From Fibrella rubiginis (GTDB taxonomy: Bacteria; Bacteroidota; Bacteroidia; Cytophagales; Spirosomataceae): DNA of 64,000 nt. This document shows, piece after piece, positions 7,877 to 17,816 of the stretch. Numbering within the stretch: the stretch's first letter is position 1; every line of letters starts with the position of its first letter. Made by a program: the position numbers and the translations under genes. The notes beneath the pieces were generated by a model. That model saw nothing but the letters and a program-made list of their open reading frames with translations, had not been told where the DNA came from and searched no databases. The stretch spans positions 310,001 to 374,000 of the forward strand of contig NZ_JAFMYV010000003.1 of assembly GCF_017353185.1 (NCBI RefSeq), read 5' to 3'.

Positions 7877-7978
7877 TGGTGTCTGCTATTTCCACGGATT
7901 TGAATCGATGCCACAATATCGGTCAAGCCCACGGCTTTTGTCAACACAATATTAGGCTACAGTCGCCATGCTACCGCC

Positions 7979-9667
7979 TCACATCGCCCAGACTACCCGT
8001 ACAACTTTGCCCTTGACGCCGATGGTATCGAAGTATTCCAGCCAGTGGAGTTGCTGCGGGCCGAGATGGTCGGTAGGCGATTTAACTTCGACAAAACTGT
8101 ATTCACCGGCTTCGTTCCAGACCAGCAGATCGGGAAAACCGCGCGTATGTTCGCGGACGTTGCGGGCCATCTCCATCAAAATCAGGCCTAGTTGCTCCTT
8201 GTCGAGCAATTCAATCAGCTTATTGACCAGGCCCAGCAGTTCGTCGTTCCAGTCGACAAGCACGTTGGTAATGCCGTATTTGGCGTTGTAGGTACGTCCC
8301 ACGTGCCGCCGCCAATCGTCTTTGGTGGTCAGTTCGGCCAGGCGTTTTTTCAATAGCTCTTCGCGGCGGACGTAGAAATCGGGCAGGTAAAAGTCCGACG
8401 GGGCGCGTTGCAGCGGGTGGTGGATAGCGGCCACGTTGGCGTCGTAGATAACGTCCCAAAACACCAGACCAAACAGCCCGCGCCAGGGGTAATTTTCGGT
8501 GAAGGCCGCGTCGTTACCTTCCTCCAGATAGTGGTTCATTACACCCGCCTCCACATGGTGCCGGTAGGCCGCCGGGATGTCCAGACTTTCAGCATCAGAC
8601 AAAAAGCGCGTGGTGGCTTTGCGGGTCCGTTTCTTGGCCACGTTGCCCAGAATCTTCTCCCGAAAATCGCCCGCAAAATACCGCTCTTCGGCGTTCTGTG
8701 GCGTCACGGCAATCTCGTCGATCAGAGCAAGCGCTTCGTCGACCAACCCGTTTTTGTACAATAACCGTACGCGCCGCTCCCTGGCCGGAACGCGGTCAGA
8801 AAGTTCATACACAGCCAGTGCCTGATCGGGTAGTTTCTGGCGTTCCAGGAAAGCACCCACACGACAGACCAGCTTCTGGTAACCCGGAAATGCTATTTCT
8901 GACAGCTCAGGACGGGTTTCGTTCCAGTTCAGAAACCAGTTGTAGATGGCTTCGGGTGGGGTTTCGGCGTCTTTCTGTTCGTAAAAAGCTTCGTTGGTGA
9001 GCGAAATCAACAGCTTGTCTTCCACCTCCTTGCGGTTGCGGAAGCGGGCCGTCATCTTGCTTTCGTCATACTGCTCGAAGTTCATCATGCCCATGTCGCG
9101 CATCACAAACTCGGTCATATCAGAGCCGCGGTTACCGAAAAACAGGTACTTGAGCATCATCACCTCGGCTTCGAAATTCACCTTCACCACGGTCTCGCGG
9201 GTAGTCACGCTCGTCACAATTTCGCCGAAGTTCAGTTCGTTCAGCGCATAGCGAACCACCTCTTCTTTCTTGAGCTTGTTGAGCGCCCGGATCTCTTCCG
9301 GCTCCAGGGGCAGCAGATCGAGCAGGTCGGGTTTGGTAAACACGTCGAGGGCTTCGTGGCCCATACCCTCGTGGCGGGCCGACAACCGGTCCAGAAAGCC
9401 CGCGTTGATCAGCTCGCCGAGCGAAACCGGCAAATCATTTATTTCGCGGTAGTTGAGTTTATTGGCCCGGAAGAAGGCACCTTTACGATTGCTGACCCGC
9501 ACATACAGGCACTGCGCATCGGTGCTGAGCGCATCGAACCGAACCAAAAAATCTTGTTCAGCTTCGTTGAGTAGCCCGCTATAAAGCCGCTTCACAAAGT
9601 CGAGCACATACCGGAAATTATGCCAGTAATAACGAGGCTGCAGAATCACTTTTTGTCGTCCAACCAT
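7979..9667 (-). CDS. FAN1-like nuclease with C-terminal VRR-NUC domain
   Basis: The 562-residue protein begins with RYYWHNFRYVLDFV and a winged-helix-like segment (LSTDAQCLYVRVSNRKGAFFR, about 47-67). A helical repeat middle follows (about 250-420). The C-terminal VRR-NUC nuclease has PDLLVW (D513), EVKSPTD (E527, K529) and GPQQ (about 536-539). This order is that of Fanconi-associated nuclease 1 and its bacterial relatives, structure-specific 5' flap and cross-link repair nucleases. The metal-binding D, E and K are present, so the enzyme should be active. A heptad repeat begins 3 nt upstream of its start codon. Confidence 0.9.
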   Translation of the reverse strand: MVGRQKVILQPRYYWHNFRYVLDFVKRLYSGLLNEAEQDFLVRFDALSTDAQCLYVRVSNRKGAFFRANKLNYREINDLPVSLGELINAGFLDRLSARHEGMGHEALDVFTKPDLLDLLPLEPEEIRALNKLKKEEVVRYALNELNFGEIVTSVTTRETVVKVNFEAEVMMLKYLFFGNRGSDMTEFVMRDMGMMNFEQYDESKMTARFRNRKEVEDKLLISLTNEAFYEQKDAETPPEAIYNWFLNWNETRPELSEIAFPGYQKLVCRVGAFLERQKLPDQALAVYELSDRVPARERRVRLLYKNGLVDEALALIDEIAVTPQNAEERYFAGDFREKILGNVAKKRTRKATTRFLSDAESLDIPAAYRHHVEAGVMNHYLEEGNDAAFTENYPWRGLFGLVFWDVIYDANVAAIHHPLQRAPSDFYLPDFYVRREELLKKRLAELTTKDDWRRHVGRTYNAKYGITNVLVDWNDELLGLVNKLIELLDKEQLGLILMEMARNVREHTRGFPDLLVWNEAGEYSFVEVKSPTDHLGPQQLHWLEYFDTIGVKGKVVRVVWAM

Positions 9668-9669
9668 AA

Positions 9670-9762
9670 GGATTTTGGATGCTGGATTTTAGACATTGGA
9701 CCGCGTAACAGACTAAGCCTGTTCTTCATTATCTAGCGTCCAATATCCAATGTCCACCGTCT
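9670..9762. repeat. Heptad palindrome F in a divergent gap
   Basis: About five tandem 7-mers with consensus GGATNTT run from 9670 to 9704, and five with the complementary consensus (AATRTCC) run from 9728 to 9762. The two blocks form an imperfect long hairpin. The left block starts 3 nt from the start codon of the FAN1-like gene (9667, minus); the next gene starts at 9788 (plus). A terminator is not expected between divergent genes. Confidence 0.8.
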
Positions 9763-9787
9763 TTAGATAACACCAATATCCCCCAAT

Positions 9788-10768
9788 ATGTCCCCATTTG
9801 ACGTGCTGACGGCCCTGAAACAAAAGGGGCTGATGCCGCCTGAACAGGCCGACGCGCTGGCCGATTATGAGCGTACCAAACCCCTGTCGCTGCACTACGA
9901 ACTGCGGGCCATGCTCTCGGTGGGTATCCTGCTGCTAACGGGTGGACTGGGGCTGTTGATCTATGAACATTACGAAGAAATCGGCGATGTGGCTATCCTG
10001 GGCAGCATCACGGCCCTGTGCGTGGCTAGCTTCGTGTTTGCCTGGCGGTTCCGTCCGGCCCTGTCGGCGGCAAAGGTGAGCAGCCGTTCGGTCTTCGGTG
10101 ATTATGCACTGCTGCTGGGGTGTTTGCTGTTTCTGTCGCTGGAAGGATACGCGCAGTACCGGTTCAACCTCTTTGGCACACGCTACGGACTGGCTACGTT
10201 TCTGCCCGCGGTGCTGTTTGTGGCCCTCGCCTACCGGTTCGACCATCAGGGGGTGCTTACCATAGGCCTTACGGCGCTGGCTTCGTGGGTGGGCGTGACC
10301 GTGCGCCCGCTGGAACTTCGGCTGCGCACCAATTTCTTCGACGAACCCACCGTCTGGGCCGCTGTTGGCCTAGGCCTGGTGCTGATTGCGATGGCGGCGG
10401 TGGGCCACCGGCAACGGGTAAAGGCTCATTTCACCCACACACTGCTCGCTTTCGGCGGCAACCTGCTGCTGATCGCGCTGTTGGCGGGGGTGTTCAACTT
10501 CGAGGGAAAGCGATTGCTTTATGGACTATTGCTGCTGGTAGCCTGCGTGGGCTTCGATCAGTACGCCCGCCGCGACCGGTCATTTCTGTTTATGCTCATG
10601 GGCGTGGTCTACGGCGACATTGGGCTAACGTACCTCCTCGGCGACGCCGTTGATGGCATGGCCCTGCCACCTGAGGTGTACATGCTCTACTTCACGCTCG
10701 CCAGCGTGGGGGCGGCACTGTACCTGATTACCAACTACCGTAAACTGAGCCGCGATGAAACTCTATAA
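9788..10768 (+). CDS. DUF2157-like multi-pass membrane protein
   Basis: The 326-residue protein has a soluble N-terminal segment (about 1-35, LKQKGLMPPEQADALADYE) followed by about ten hydrophobic segments. The N-terminal helical segment plus a membrane region starting SVGILLLTGGLGLLIYEHYEEIG fits the DUF2157 family, whose function is unknown. Its last codons overlap the start of the next gene by 14 bp. That gene encodes a protein of the same general plan, so the two are probably translated together and may form a complex. Confidence 0.7.
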   Translation: MSPFDVLTALKQKGLMPPEQADALADYERTKPLSLHYELRAMLSVGILLLTGGLGLLIYEHYEEIGDVAILGSITALCVASFVFAWRFRPALSAAKVSSRSVFGDYALLLGCLLFLSLEGYAQYRFNLFGTRYGLATFLPAVLFVALAYRFDHQGVLTIGLTALASWVGVTVRPLELRLRTNFFDEPTVWAAVGLGLVLIAMAAVGHRQRVKAHFTHTLLAFGGNLLLIALLAGVFNFEGKRLLYGLLLLVACVGFDQYARRDRSFLFMLMGVVYGDIGLTYLLGDAVDGMALPPEVYMLYFTLASVGAALYLITNYRKLSRDETL

Positions 10769-11912
10769 CGAAACCCATATTGAAGAGCGCGACCTGTTGC
10801 GGCAGGTGGAACAATGGCAGACGCAGGGCCTGGTCACCGCCGAGCAGCTGACGGCCATCCGGGCGGCGTATCCAAGGCGGTTTAAGCTCACAAACCCATT
10901 TATCGAAATAGGTCTATTTCTGTTTACCATCATCGCGGCCATGTCGGCCTACGGGCTGGTAACGGTGCTGTTTAGTGGGCTGAACAACGGGCAGTCCAGC
11001 CTGGGCGTGGTAGCTATCCTGTTCGGCATCGGGCTGTTTTTTCTGACGAAAACCATCGTGGGCGATTCTAACCTGTGCCGCAACGGAGTCGACAACGCGC
11101 TGGTGCTGCTGGTGCCCCTTTTCCTGATTGGGGGGCTGATTCTGCTCTTCCCCATTACACCACCATTTTGGGTGTGCTGCCTGATCGCCCTGCCCATTTT
11201 GCTGGCCATGATCTGGTATACCGGCGACACCATCCTGACCTATTTCGCCCTGTTCGCGCTGTATGGAGGCCTTTTCCACCGCCTGCTCGACTACGGCTGG
11301 GGCAAGCCGTTGTTGCCGTTTATTTTCATGGCCGTTTCTGTGGGGCTGTACGCGCTGGCCAGCCGACTGCCCAATTCCGCTTACTACGCCGATGTGCTGA
11401 GTCAGGTGCGCTGGACAAGCCTGGTTGTGCTGGCGGCGGCGGGCAACTATTTTGTGGTGCGCGAACTGAACGGTTTGCTGCTCGATCATCGCGGCGCAAC
11501 GCCCGAAATACCCCTCAGGGGCCTGTTTTGGGCCACCACGTTTGGCATTCCATCGGTCTACGCGCTGCTGGGCTTCCGCCGAAAGTCGCGCATGTTCGTT
11601 ATTCTGGCCGTGCTGGGATTGGCGGCGGCGGTAGCCACGGTGCGGCACTATTATGGCACCTGGCCGCTGTCGGTAGCGCTGGCTGTTGATGGCACAGTGC
11701 TAATTGGGCTGGCGGTGCTGGCTATCCGGTTGCTGCGCGCACCCCGCTATGGTTTTTCCGATGACGACGATGGCGAAGCACCGTTGCTGGTAGTACGCCA
11801 CGCAGGTACGCTGACCACCTTGCAAGGCACCGCCAACGCCCAGCAACAGCCCACCGGACCACGCTTCGGCGGCGGTGATTTTGGCGGTGGTGGCGCGGGC
11901 GATGCGTATTGA
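10755..11912 (+). CDS. Multi-pass membrane protein with Gly-rich tail, partner of the preceding gene
   Basis: The 385-residue protein repeats the plan of its neighbour: a soluble N-terminus (RDLLRQVEQWQTQGLVTAEQLTAIRAAYP, about 12-40), then about ten membrane segments. It adds a cytosolic or periplasmic end (DDDDGEAPLLVVRH) and a C-terminal glycine-rich tail (FGGGDFGGGGAGDAY) like that of some TPM-domain proteins. The ATG at 10755 lies inside the upstream gene. No catalytic motif is visible; I can only say that the pair is probably a paralogous membrane unit. Confidence 0.7.
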   Translation: MKLYNETHIEERDLLRQVEQWQTQGLVTAEQLTAIRAAYPRRFKLTNPFIEIGLFLFTIIAAMSAYGLVTVLFSGLNNGQSSLGVVAILFGIGLFFLTKTIVGDSNLCRNGVDNALVLLVPLFLIGGLILLFPITPPFWVCCLIALPILLAMIWYTGDTILTYFALFALYGGLFHRLLDYGWGKPLLPFIFMAVSVGLYALASRLPNSAYYADVLSQVRWTSLVVLAAAGNYFVVRELNGLLLDHRGATPEIPLRGLFWATTFGIPSVYALLGFRRKSRMFVILAVLGLAAAVATVRHYYGTWPLSVALAVDGTVLIGLAVLAIRLLRAPRYGFSDDDDGEAPLLVVRHAGTLTTLQGTANAQQQPTGPRFGGGDFGGGGAGDAY

Positions 11913-12017
11913 TCGCGGTTAGCAAATGCATTCCCACGCCAAACCCGGCGGCTACATTTCCGAAACCATTTGACCGGTAGACTGTATAATTGTATACCAT
12001 CACCATCTATGTAAACC

Positions 12018-13088
12018 ATGCAGCGTACCGTATCCATTGAATACCTAAAGGCGGTGCTGGTTAGTTTGATGGTGCTTACCCACAGCTTTACGTTGGTGGG
12101 CACGCTCATTCCGGGCGATAGAAGCAGTCAGCTTTGCTATTTGCTGGCTACCATGGGCAATCTGACTGTTTTTTCGGGTTTTCTATTCTGCTTCGGCTAC
12201 GCGTCCTATCACGCCTACCTGTCGAAGCCACTGGCGCGGGTAAAGAACAATCTGTTTGTTACGGCGCAGAATCAGTTGATAAGTTATTACATCTCAGCGC
12301 TGTTAGCGGTGGTACTGTTGCCTATTCCAGGTCGGCCTGCTAACGTGGTGTTACTGAGTGATGCCTGGGCGGTGCTGTCTTTCCAGTATATCGCGCCTTT
12401 CTCCGAATTTATGCTGGCCTATTTCCTGCTAACGGCCATCACCCGACTCCTATTCCACCCGTTAGTGGCAATGGCGAATTCGCGGTGGGCGATGCTGATT
12501 GTCGGTATGTTGTCGCTGTTGGCTACGGTGCTCATTCCTTACGACCTGTTTATCGACAACCCACTGGGGCTGTTTGTGGGCAGCCGGAGCTACGCCGCGT
12601 TTCCACTCGTGCAATATGGTCTCTTCTACGTGGCAGGCATTTATTTTGCCCGCTTCAACGTGGTGTGGCAGTGGCCGATAGCCCTGCTGGCCCTGGCCGG
12701 TACCGGCTATTTTGCCTTATCCTACGCGCAAGCGGGCGTGCTGCCGGTCCGATTTCCACCGTCCCTAGCCTGGATATGCGGCTCGTGGGGTATTCTGTAC
12801 GGTCTGTACCTGTGCTTAAACTGGCTGGTGAATAAAGGAGTCCGGTCGTCGGTGATGCTGATGATGGGGGGCAACACACTGCTGTTCTTACTGTTAAGCA
12901 ATGCCTTTTTGTTCGCCCTCAGCAACCGGTTTAAAACCACCCCTATCGGCTCCATGCTGCTGGGTATAGTGGTCTTGATGGCCTGTGGCTACGTAGTGCG
13001 CATCACCCGTAAACCAACTCCTCCCGCGCCGGTTGAGCCACAGCAGGCAATTCGGCAAACAGAACCAGAATCACCCGCTAAAGCCTGA
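12018..13088 (+). CDS. Acyltransferase-3 family membrane protein
   Basis: The 356-residue protein begins RTVSIEYLKAVLVSLMVLTHS, the hallmark first helix of acyltransferase-3 proteins with its conserved His (H22), and has about ten membrane segments. The family O-acetylates or succinylates extracellular glycans and lipids using acyl-CoA. The end (RKPTPPAPVEPQQAIRQTEP) is a soluble Pro/Gln tail. A possible -7 element TACATTTC lies near 11953. No glycan-biosynthesis genes are adjacent, so the acceptor is unknown. Confidence 0.78.
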   Translation: MQRTVSIEYLKAVLVSLMVLTHSFTLVGTLIPGDRSSQLCYLLATMGNLTVFSGFLFCFGYASYHAYLSKPLARVKNNLFVTAQNQLISYYISALLAVVLLPIPGRPANVVLLSDAWAVLSFQYIAPFSEFMLAYFLLTAITRLLFHPLVAMANSRWAMLIVGMLSLLATVLIPYDLFIDNPLGLFVGSRSYAAFPLVQYGLFYVAGIYFARFNVVWQWPIALLALAGTGYFALSYAQAGVLPVRFPPSLAWICGSWGILYGLYLCLNWLVNKGVRSSVMLMMGGNTLLFLLLSNAFLFALSNRFKTTPIGSMLLGIVVLMACGYVVRITRKPTPPAPVEPQQAIRQTEPESPAKA

Positions 13089-13091
13089 CGA

Positions 13092-13481
13092 TTAGCTGAT
13101 ATCAGTCAACCGGGCAATGAGCCGGTCTTTCATTACAAACACCGAATGCCCCGTGAGCGACAGTGTTTCGCCGGCCTGTTTGCCATCGGGCAGGTCAACG
13201 GCGAGAGTGGCCTGGTAACTGATAGAAGCACTGACCACATCATCGGCTACCGTGCGTTCGTGCAGAATTTGCTGCCGTGAGGCCACCAGTTGAGCGGCCT
13301 GTTCGGCCTGTTGTTGGAAGGCAGTTTTGCCGGTCAATTTTAACGTAACATGGCCGTCGGTCAGGTTTTCGAACTCAACGGTATCGGCCAGGCAGGCTAC
13401 CATACCAGCAATATCTTTACGGTTGTAGGCGTCAATGTAGGTAAGTACTGTTTGTACGTTAGCTTCTTCTATGGTTGTCAT
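13092..13481 (-). CDS. NTF2/SnoaL-like small protein
   Basis: The 129-residue protein starts with the helix EEANVQTVLTYIDAYNRKDIAGMVACLADTVEFEN, diagnostic of the cone-shaped NTF2-like fold. Beta strands follow (VSASISYQATLAVDLPDG, GHSVFVMKDRLIARLTDIS). Such proteins are polyketide cyclases, isomerases or ligand-binding proteins; no catalytic dyad can be assigned. It is convergent with the acyltransferase gene, with only 3 nt between the stops. Confidence 0.75.
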   Translation of the reverse strand: MTTIEEANVQTVLTYIDAYNRKDIAGMVACLADTVEFENLTDGHVTLKLTGKTAFQQQAEQAAQLVASRQQILHERTVADDVVSASISYQATLAVDLPDGKQAGETLSLTGHSVFVMKDRLIARLTDIS

Positions 13482-13574
13482 ACCAGCGGCTTATGATTGG
13501 GCAAAAGACCACACAAGTAGCAAAAAAACAGGGTAACTACCGCAGCCCCAGCCCGCCTTCTTAGCCAATTGGCG

Positions 13575-13582
13575 TACTTTTA
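13575..13582 (+). promoter_or_regulatory. Possible -7 element of pgk
   Basis: TACTTTTA matches TAnnTTTG at seven of eight positions, 40 nt upstream of the pgk start in the divergent gap. No -33 TTG is found at the right distance. Confidence 0.35.
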
Positions 13583-13621
13583 ACCCGAAATTCAACTCCA
13601 AAATGGTTCAATACGACCCTC

Positions 13622-14806
13622 ATGAAGACAGTTGACAACTACAATTTTGCCGGTAAAAAAGCCCTCGTCCGCGTCGATTTCAACGTTCCCCTCGACAGCG
13701 ACTTCACCATCACCGACGACACCCGGATCAAGGCCACGATTCCCACGATTCAGAAAATCCTGAACGATGGCGGCTCGGCTATTCTGATGTCGCACCTGGG
13801 CCGCCCAAAAGATGGGCCAACGGACAAATATTCCCTGAGACATCTGGTACCTACCTTATCGGAGACGTTTGGCCGCGAGGTAAAATTTGCCGACGACTGC
13901 ATCGGCCAATCGGCTGTCGACCAGGCCGCTGCGCTAAAGCCCGGCGAGATTCTGCTGCTGGAAAACCTGCGTTTTTACAAGGAAGAAGAGAAAGGCGACG
14001 TAGGGTTTGCCGAAAAGCTCTCGAAACTAGGCGATGTGTGGGTGAACGACGCCTTTGGTACGGCCCACCGCGCCCACGCCAGCACCGCCGTGATCGGGCA
14101 GTTTTTCCAGGATCGCGTTTGCGGCTACGTGATGCTGGCCGAAATCGAAAACGCCGACAAGATTCTTCACCACGCCGAACGGCCGTTTGTCGCCATCATG
14201 GGTGGGGCCAAAATTTCGGATAAAATCCTGATCATCGAACGCCTGCTCGACACCGTCGACACCTTAATCATTGGCGGGGGGATGACCTATACGTTCACCA
14301 AAGCGCAGGGCGGCCAGATCGGCAAGTCGCTGCTGGAAGCCGACAAGCAGGAGTTAGCCCTGGAGATTCTGAAGAAAGCCGAAGCCAAAGGCGTTAACAT
14401 CGTGATGCCAACAGACAACGTATGCGCCGACGCGTTCTCAAACGATGCTAACCGCCAAACCGTTGCCACCGGCCATATCCCCGACGGCTGGGAAGGCCTT
14501 GACATCGGCCCCGACTCGGTGAAGCTGTTCACAGACGAAGTATCAACCGCCAAAACCATTCTCTGGAATGGCCCGATGGGCGTATTCGAGTTTCCCAACT
14601 TCGCCACAGGCACCAACGCTATTGCCGAAGCCGTGGTGAAAGCCACCGAAAACGGCGCGTTTTCACTCATCGGCGGCGGCGATTCGGCCTCAGCCATCAA
14701 CAATGCGGGCTACGGCGACCGCGTCAGCTACGTCTCTACCGGCGGCGGTGCCCTGCTCGAATACATGGAAGGCAAAACGCTGCCCGGCGTAGCGGCGTTA
14801 CAGTAG
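13622..14806 (+). CDS. pgk: Phosphoglycerate kinase
   Basis: The 394-residue protein has the normal length and all landmark motifs: VDFNVPLD (substrate site), [40 protein letters not shown] and the ATP-site [13 protein letters not shown]-terminal [19 protein letters not shown] follows. It transfers the acyl phosphate of 1,3-bisphosphoglycerate to ADP in glycolysis, in the cytoplasm. It stands alone; the next gene downstream in the same direction is a molybdenum hydroxylase subunit behind a long palindrome. Start at the only ATG before [18 protein letters not shown]. Confidence 0.98.
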   Translation: MKTVDNYNFAGKKALVRVDFNVPLDSDFTITDDTRIKATIPTIQKILNDGGSAILMSHLGRPKDGPTDKYSLRHLVPTLSETFGREVKFADDCIGQSAVDQAAALKPGEILLLENLRFYKEEEKGDVGFAEKLSKLGDVWVNDAFGTAHRAHASTAVIGQFFQDRVCGYVMLAEIENADKILHHAERPFVAIMGGAKISDKILIIERLLDTVDTLIIGGGMTYTFTKAQGGQIGKSLLEADKQELALEILKKAEAKGVNIVMPTDNVCADAFSNDANRQTVATGHIPDGWEGLDIGPDSVKLFTDEVSTAKTILWNGPMGVFEFPNFATGTNAIAEAVVKATENGAFSLIGGGDSASAINNAGYGDRVSYVSTGGGALLEYMEGKTLPGVAALQ

Positions 14807-14812
14807 GATGAC

Positions 14813-14894
14813 TTCAAGGTTTAAAATCTAAAGTTGCTTCGCGCTCTAGGGGCTGACGCGAAGTAACTTTAGACTTTAGACCTTAAACCTTGAA
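14813..14894. repeat. Heptad palindrome B, arms unequal by one 7-mer
   Basis: The left arm starts TTCAAGG at 14813 and runs through heptads ending CTAAAGT to GTTGCTTCGCG. The right arm is its reverse complement, except that it holds one additional 7-mer (a second CTAAAGT) and small substitutions. It ends at 14894. It lies between pgk (stop 14806) and the 2Fe-2S subunit gene (start 14952), both plus strand. Confidence 0.9.
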
Positions 14895-14951
14895 CGCCAA
14901 GTAAAAACCACTCTGCTGTGCCTTCCCACAGCATACAATATCCCCAACGAT

Positions 14952-15473
14952 ATGGCACTCTTCAACCTGCAAATCAACGGCCGGTCCTACCGCGCCGACG
15001 TCGATCCCGACACCCCGCTGCTGTGGGTGCTGCGCGACAACCTGGGCCTGGTGGGCACTAAATACGGCTGCGGCATTGCCCAGTGCGGTGCCTGTACGGT
15101 ACACCTCAACGGCGAGGCAACGCGGTCGTGCGTGCTGCCGGTGTCGGCCATTGGCAAGGGTAAAGTCACGACCATCGAAGGCCTTGCCGCCACGGCGGGT
15201 GGGGGTACTGAACCGGGTAAACTGCATCCCGTTCAGCAGGCGTGGAATGAGGTCGACGTGCCGCAGTGTGGCTATTGCCAGGCCGGGCAGATTATGACCG
15301 CCGCGGCCTTTCTGAAGCGTACGCCCAAGCCAACCACGGCCCAGATCGACGACGCCATGAGCGGAAATATTTGCCGCTGTGGCACGTATCACCGCATCCG
15401 CGAGGCCGTAAAAATTGCGTCGAATACGCCTGCCGGGGCGAAAACGGGTTCATCTAAAGCCAAACAGTCATGA
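14952..15473 (+). CDS. 2Fe-2S subunit of a molybdenum hydroxylase (IorA-like)
   Basis: The 173-residue protein has the plant-type ferredoxin cluster site [17 protein letters not shown] (about 39-55), then the second [2Fe-2S] site [10 protein letters not shown] and [10 protein letters not shown] (about 100-145). This two-cluster plan is that of the small subunit of isoquinoline 1-oxidoreductase and related aldehyde or xanthine oxidases; it passes electrons from the molybdopterin subunit. The stop codon overlaps the start of that subunit (ATGA), so the two are co-translated. No FAD subunit gene is adjacent, as expected for this type. Confidence 0.92.
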   Translation: MALFNLQINGRSYRADVDPDTPLLWVLRDNLGLVGTKYGCGIAQCGACTVHLNGEATRSCVLPVSAIGKGKVTTIEGLAATAGGGTEPGKLHPVQQAWNEVDVPQCGYCQAGQIMTAAAFLKRTPKPTTAQIDDAMSGNICRCGTYHRIREAVKIASNTPAGAKTGSSKAKQS

Positions 15474-17650
15474 AGTCGACCATCAACGCAAGTCGCCGGA
15501 ATTTTCTGAAAATCGCCTCTGCTGCCGGTGGAGGCCTGTTGTTGGGCTTTGGCTGGTCGGAAGCCGCCGGAGCCGTAGACGTCGCCGCCGACGGAACGGT
15601 GCTGGCTGCGGCAGGAGCAGCGCCCCCCGCGCCGGGCGTTGGGTTCAACAGTTACCTGTCTATCAATCCGCAGGGCATCATCACCATCCTCTCGCCAAAC
15701 CCCGAAGTGGGACAGGGCATCAAAACGGCGTTCCCCATTGTGGTGGCCGAGGAACTCGACGCCGACTGGACAAAGGTGGTAGTGGAACAGGCACCGCTGG
15801 ATACCAAGAAATTTGAGCGGCAGGTGGCGGGGGGTAGCGGGTCTATTCCGCACTCATGGACGCGCCTGCGCAAAGCCGGTGCCACCGCCCGTCTGATGCT
15901 CATGGAAGCTGCCGCCAAACGCTGGAACGTGCCCGTTTCGGAGTGCACCACTGCCACCGGCTTTGTGCTGCATACGGCCAGCAACCGGAAACTGAGCTAC
16001 GGCGACCTGGCTACCGAAGCCGCCCGGATACCCGTACCGGCCGATGTGAAACTGAAAGATCAAAAGGACTTCAAGCTGATTGGGCAGTCGATTAAAAACG
16101 TCGATAATGCCGGAATCATCACCGGCAAGCCCCTTTTCGGGTTAGATTTTTACCGCGATGGCATGCTGTTCGCCATGATTCAGCGCCCCGCCTTTGGCTA
16201 CACGTTCAAGTCGGTTAACGACGCAGCCATCAAAGCCATGCCGGGCATTACCGACGTGCTGACGTTTGACAACAACGTGGCCGTAGTGGGTAAATCGACC
16301 TGGCAGGTGCGGAAAGCCAAAGACGCGCTGAAGATTGAGTGGACAAAAACCGACGCCACCGAAAGCACCACCGACCACAACCGGATTTTTACGGAACTGC
16401 TGGCCAAACCCGATGCCACCGTGCGCCGGAAGGATGGCGACGTAGAGGCGGCGTTTAAAGGTGCGGCGAAGGTGGTGACGGCGGAATATCAATGTCCGTT
16501 TTTGCCCCACAGCCCCATGGAGCCAATGAATTTCTTTGCCCACGTGCAGGCAGATGGCGCGGAGTTGGTTGGTCCCACCCAAACGCCCGAACTGGCCCGC
16601 AACGAAACCGCCAAACTGCTGGGTATCGCGCCCGAAAAAGTTACCGTGCAACTCACGCGTATGGGCGGTGGCTTCGGTCGGCGGCTCAAAGCCGATTATG
16701 TGATCGAGGCCGTGCAGATTTCGAAGCGGGTCAATGCGCCCGTGAAACTGATCTGGACCCGCGAAGACGACATGACGGGGGGAAGCTACCGCCCCGCCGT
16801 GCGCTACCGGTTCGAGGCCGCCCTGGATGCGCAGGGTAATATGATTGGCTACAAACTACGCGGGGCCAGTATCAACGCAGGCAACGCCACGCGCGAAGAC
16901 AATTTCCCCGCCGGAGCCGTTGATAACCTGCTGATTGACAGCGCCGACCACAAATCGGCGATCACAACCGGACCATGGCGGGCACCCATTACCAACTTCC
17001 TCGCCTTTGCTGAACAGTCGTTTCTGGACGAAGTGGCGCTGGCAGCGGGCAAAGACCCCGTTCAATTCCGCCTTGAACTGCTCGACAAAGCCAAGGCTAA
17101 ACCTGTTGGAGCGGTGAAATACGACATCGACCGGATGAAGGCGGTGATCAACCTGGCCGTAGAAAAGTCGGGTTGGGGCACCCGAAAAGGAGCCGATGGC
17201 AAGCCCGTGACGCAGGGGTTCAGCGTTTATTTTTCGCACCGGTCTTACGTGGCGCAGGTAGGCGAAGTGGCTATGCTGAAAGGCAAACCCGTGTTGCAGA
17301 AAGTATACGCCATTGCCGACTGTGGCATTGTGATTAACCAGAGCGGCTCGCGGCAGCAGGTGACGGGCTGCACCGTCGACGGTATCGGTCACGCCATGTA
17401 CGGCAATATGACGTTCAAAGACGGCGTGCCGGAGCAAAACAACTACAACAATTACCGGCTGATTCGCGGCAATGAGATTCCCGACGTAGAAGTCCATTTC
17501 GTGAATAACGGCATCGACCCCACCGGCCTCGGCGAACCCGCCCTGCCCCCTACTGGTGCCGCCGTAGGCAACGCCCTCTTCAAAGCCACCGGCAAACGCA
17601 TCCGTAGCCAGCCCTTTATCGAAGACCCTGCCTTCAAGAGCGTTTCGTAA
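15470..17650 (+). CDS. Molybdopterin-binding subunit of an isoquinoline oxidoreductase-type hydroxylase (IorB-like)
   Basis: The 726-residue protein begins with a Tat-type signal ([20 protein letters not shown], about 9-28), placing the enzyme in the periplasm after folding with cofactor. Later motifs include [36 protein letters not shown] and, at the end, [18 protein letters not shown], which contains the active-site Glu region of the xanthine oxidase family. Such enzymes hydroxylate N-heterocycles or oxidise aldehydes; the substrate cannot be fixed. The gene starts inside the stop of the 2Fe-2S subunit. A strong terminator follows. Confidence 0.92.
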   Translation: MKSTINASRRNFLKIASAAGGGLLLGFGWSEAAGAVDVAADGTVLAAAGAAPPAPGVGFNSYLSINPQGIITILSPNPEVGQGIKTAFPIVVAEELDADWTKVVVEQAPLDTKKFERQVAGGSGSIPHSWTRLRKAGATARLMLMEAAAKRWNVPVSECTTATGFVLHTASNRKLSYGDLATEAARIPVPADVKLKDQKDFKLIGQSIKNVDNAGIITGKPLFGLDFYRDGMLFAMIQRPAFGYTFKSVNDAAIKAMPGITDVLTFDNNVAVVGKSTWQVRKAKDALKIEWTKTDATESTTDHNRIFTELLAKPDATVRRKDGDVEAAFKGAAKVVTAEYQCPFLPHSPMEPMNFFAHVQADGAELVGPTQTPELARNETAKLLGIAPEKVTVQLTRMGGGFGRRLKADYVIEAVQISKRVNAPVKLIWTREDDMTGGSYRPAVRYRFEAALDAQGNMIGYKLRGASINAGNATREDNFPAGAVDNLLIDSADHKSAITTGPWRAPITNFLAFAEQSFLDEVALAAGKDPVQFRLELLDKAKAKPVGAVKYDIDRMKAVINLAVEKSGWGTRKGADGKPVTQGFSVYFSHRSYVAQVGEVAMLKGKPVLQKVYAIADCGIVINQSGSRQQVTGCTVDGIGHAMYGNMTFKDGVPEQNNYNNYRLIRGNEIPDVEVHFVNNGIDPTGLGEPALPPTGAAVGNALFKATGKRIRSQPFIEDPAFKSVS

Positions 17651-17673
17651 GTACGTTTATGTACAAGAGCACG

Positions 17674-17710
17674 AAAAAGCCGCGCCAGCAGAAGCTGAGC
17701 GCGGCTTTTT
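17674..17710 (+). terminator. Intrinsic terminator after the molybdenum hydroxylase genes
   Basis: AAAAAGCCGCGC (17674-17685) pairs with GCGCGGCTTTTT (17699-17710), a 12-bp stem with a 13-nt loop and a T run on the plus strand. The A run on the other side makes it usable for the minus-strand gene ending at 17817 as well. Confidence 0.9.
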
Positions 17711-17816
17711 TATTGGTTAACAGCGATTACCGGTTTCGGTATTTTATCTCGCCTGGAGAGCAGAAATGCTGGTCGTCCAAACGAACCGAAACAATTATTA
17801 CTGCTTCAGTGATGGC

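Noticed and set aside
10914-11648. 244-codon open frame opposite the second DUF2157-like gene
   Set aside because: It is the complement of a hydrophobic membrane gene, giving Gln/His-rich nonsense.
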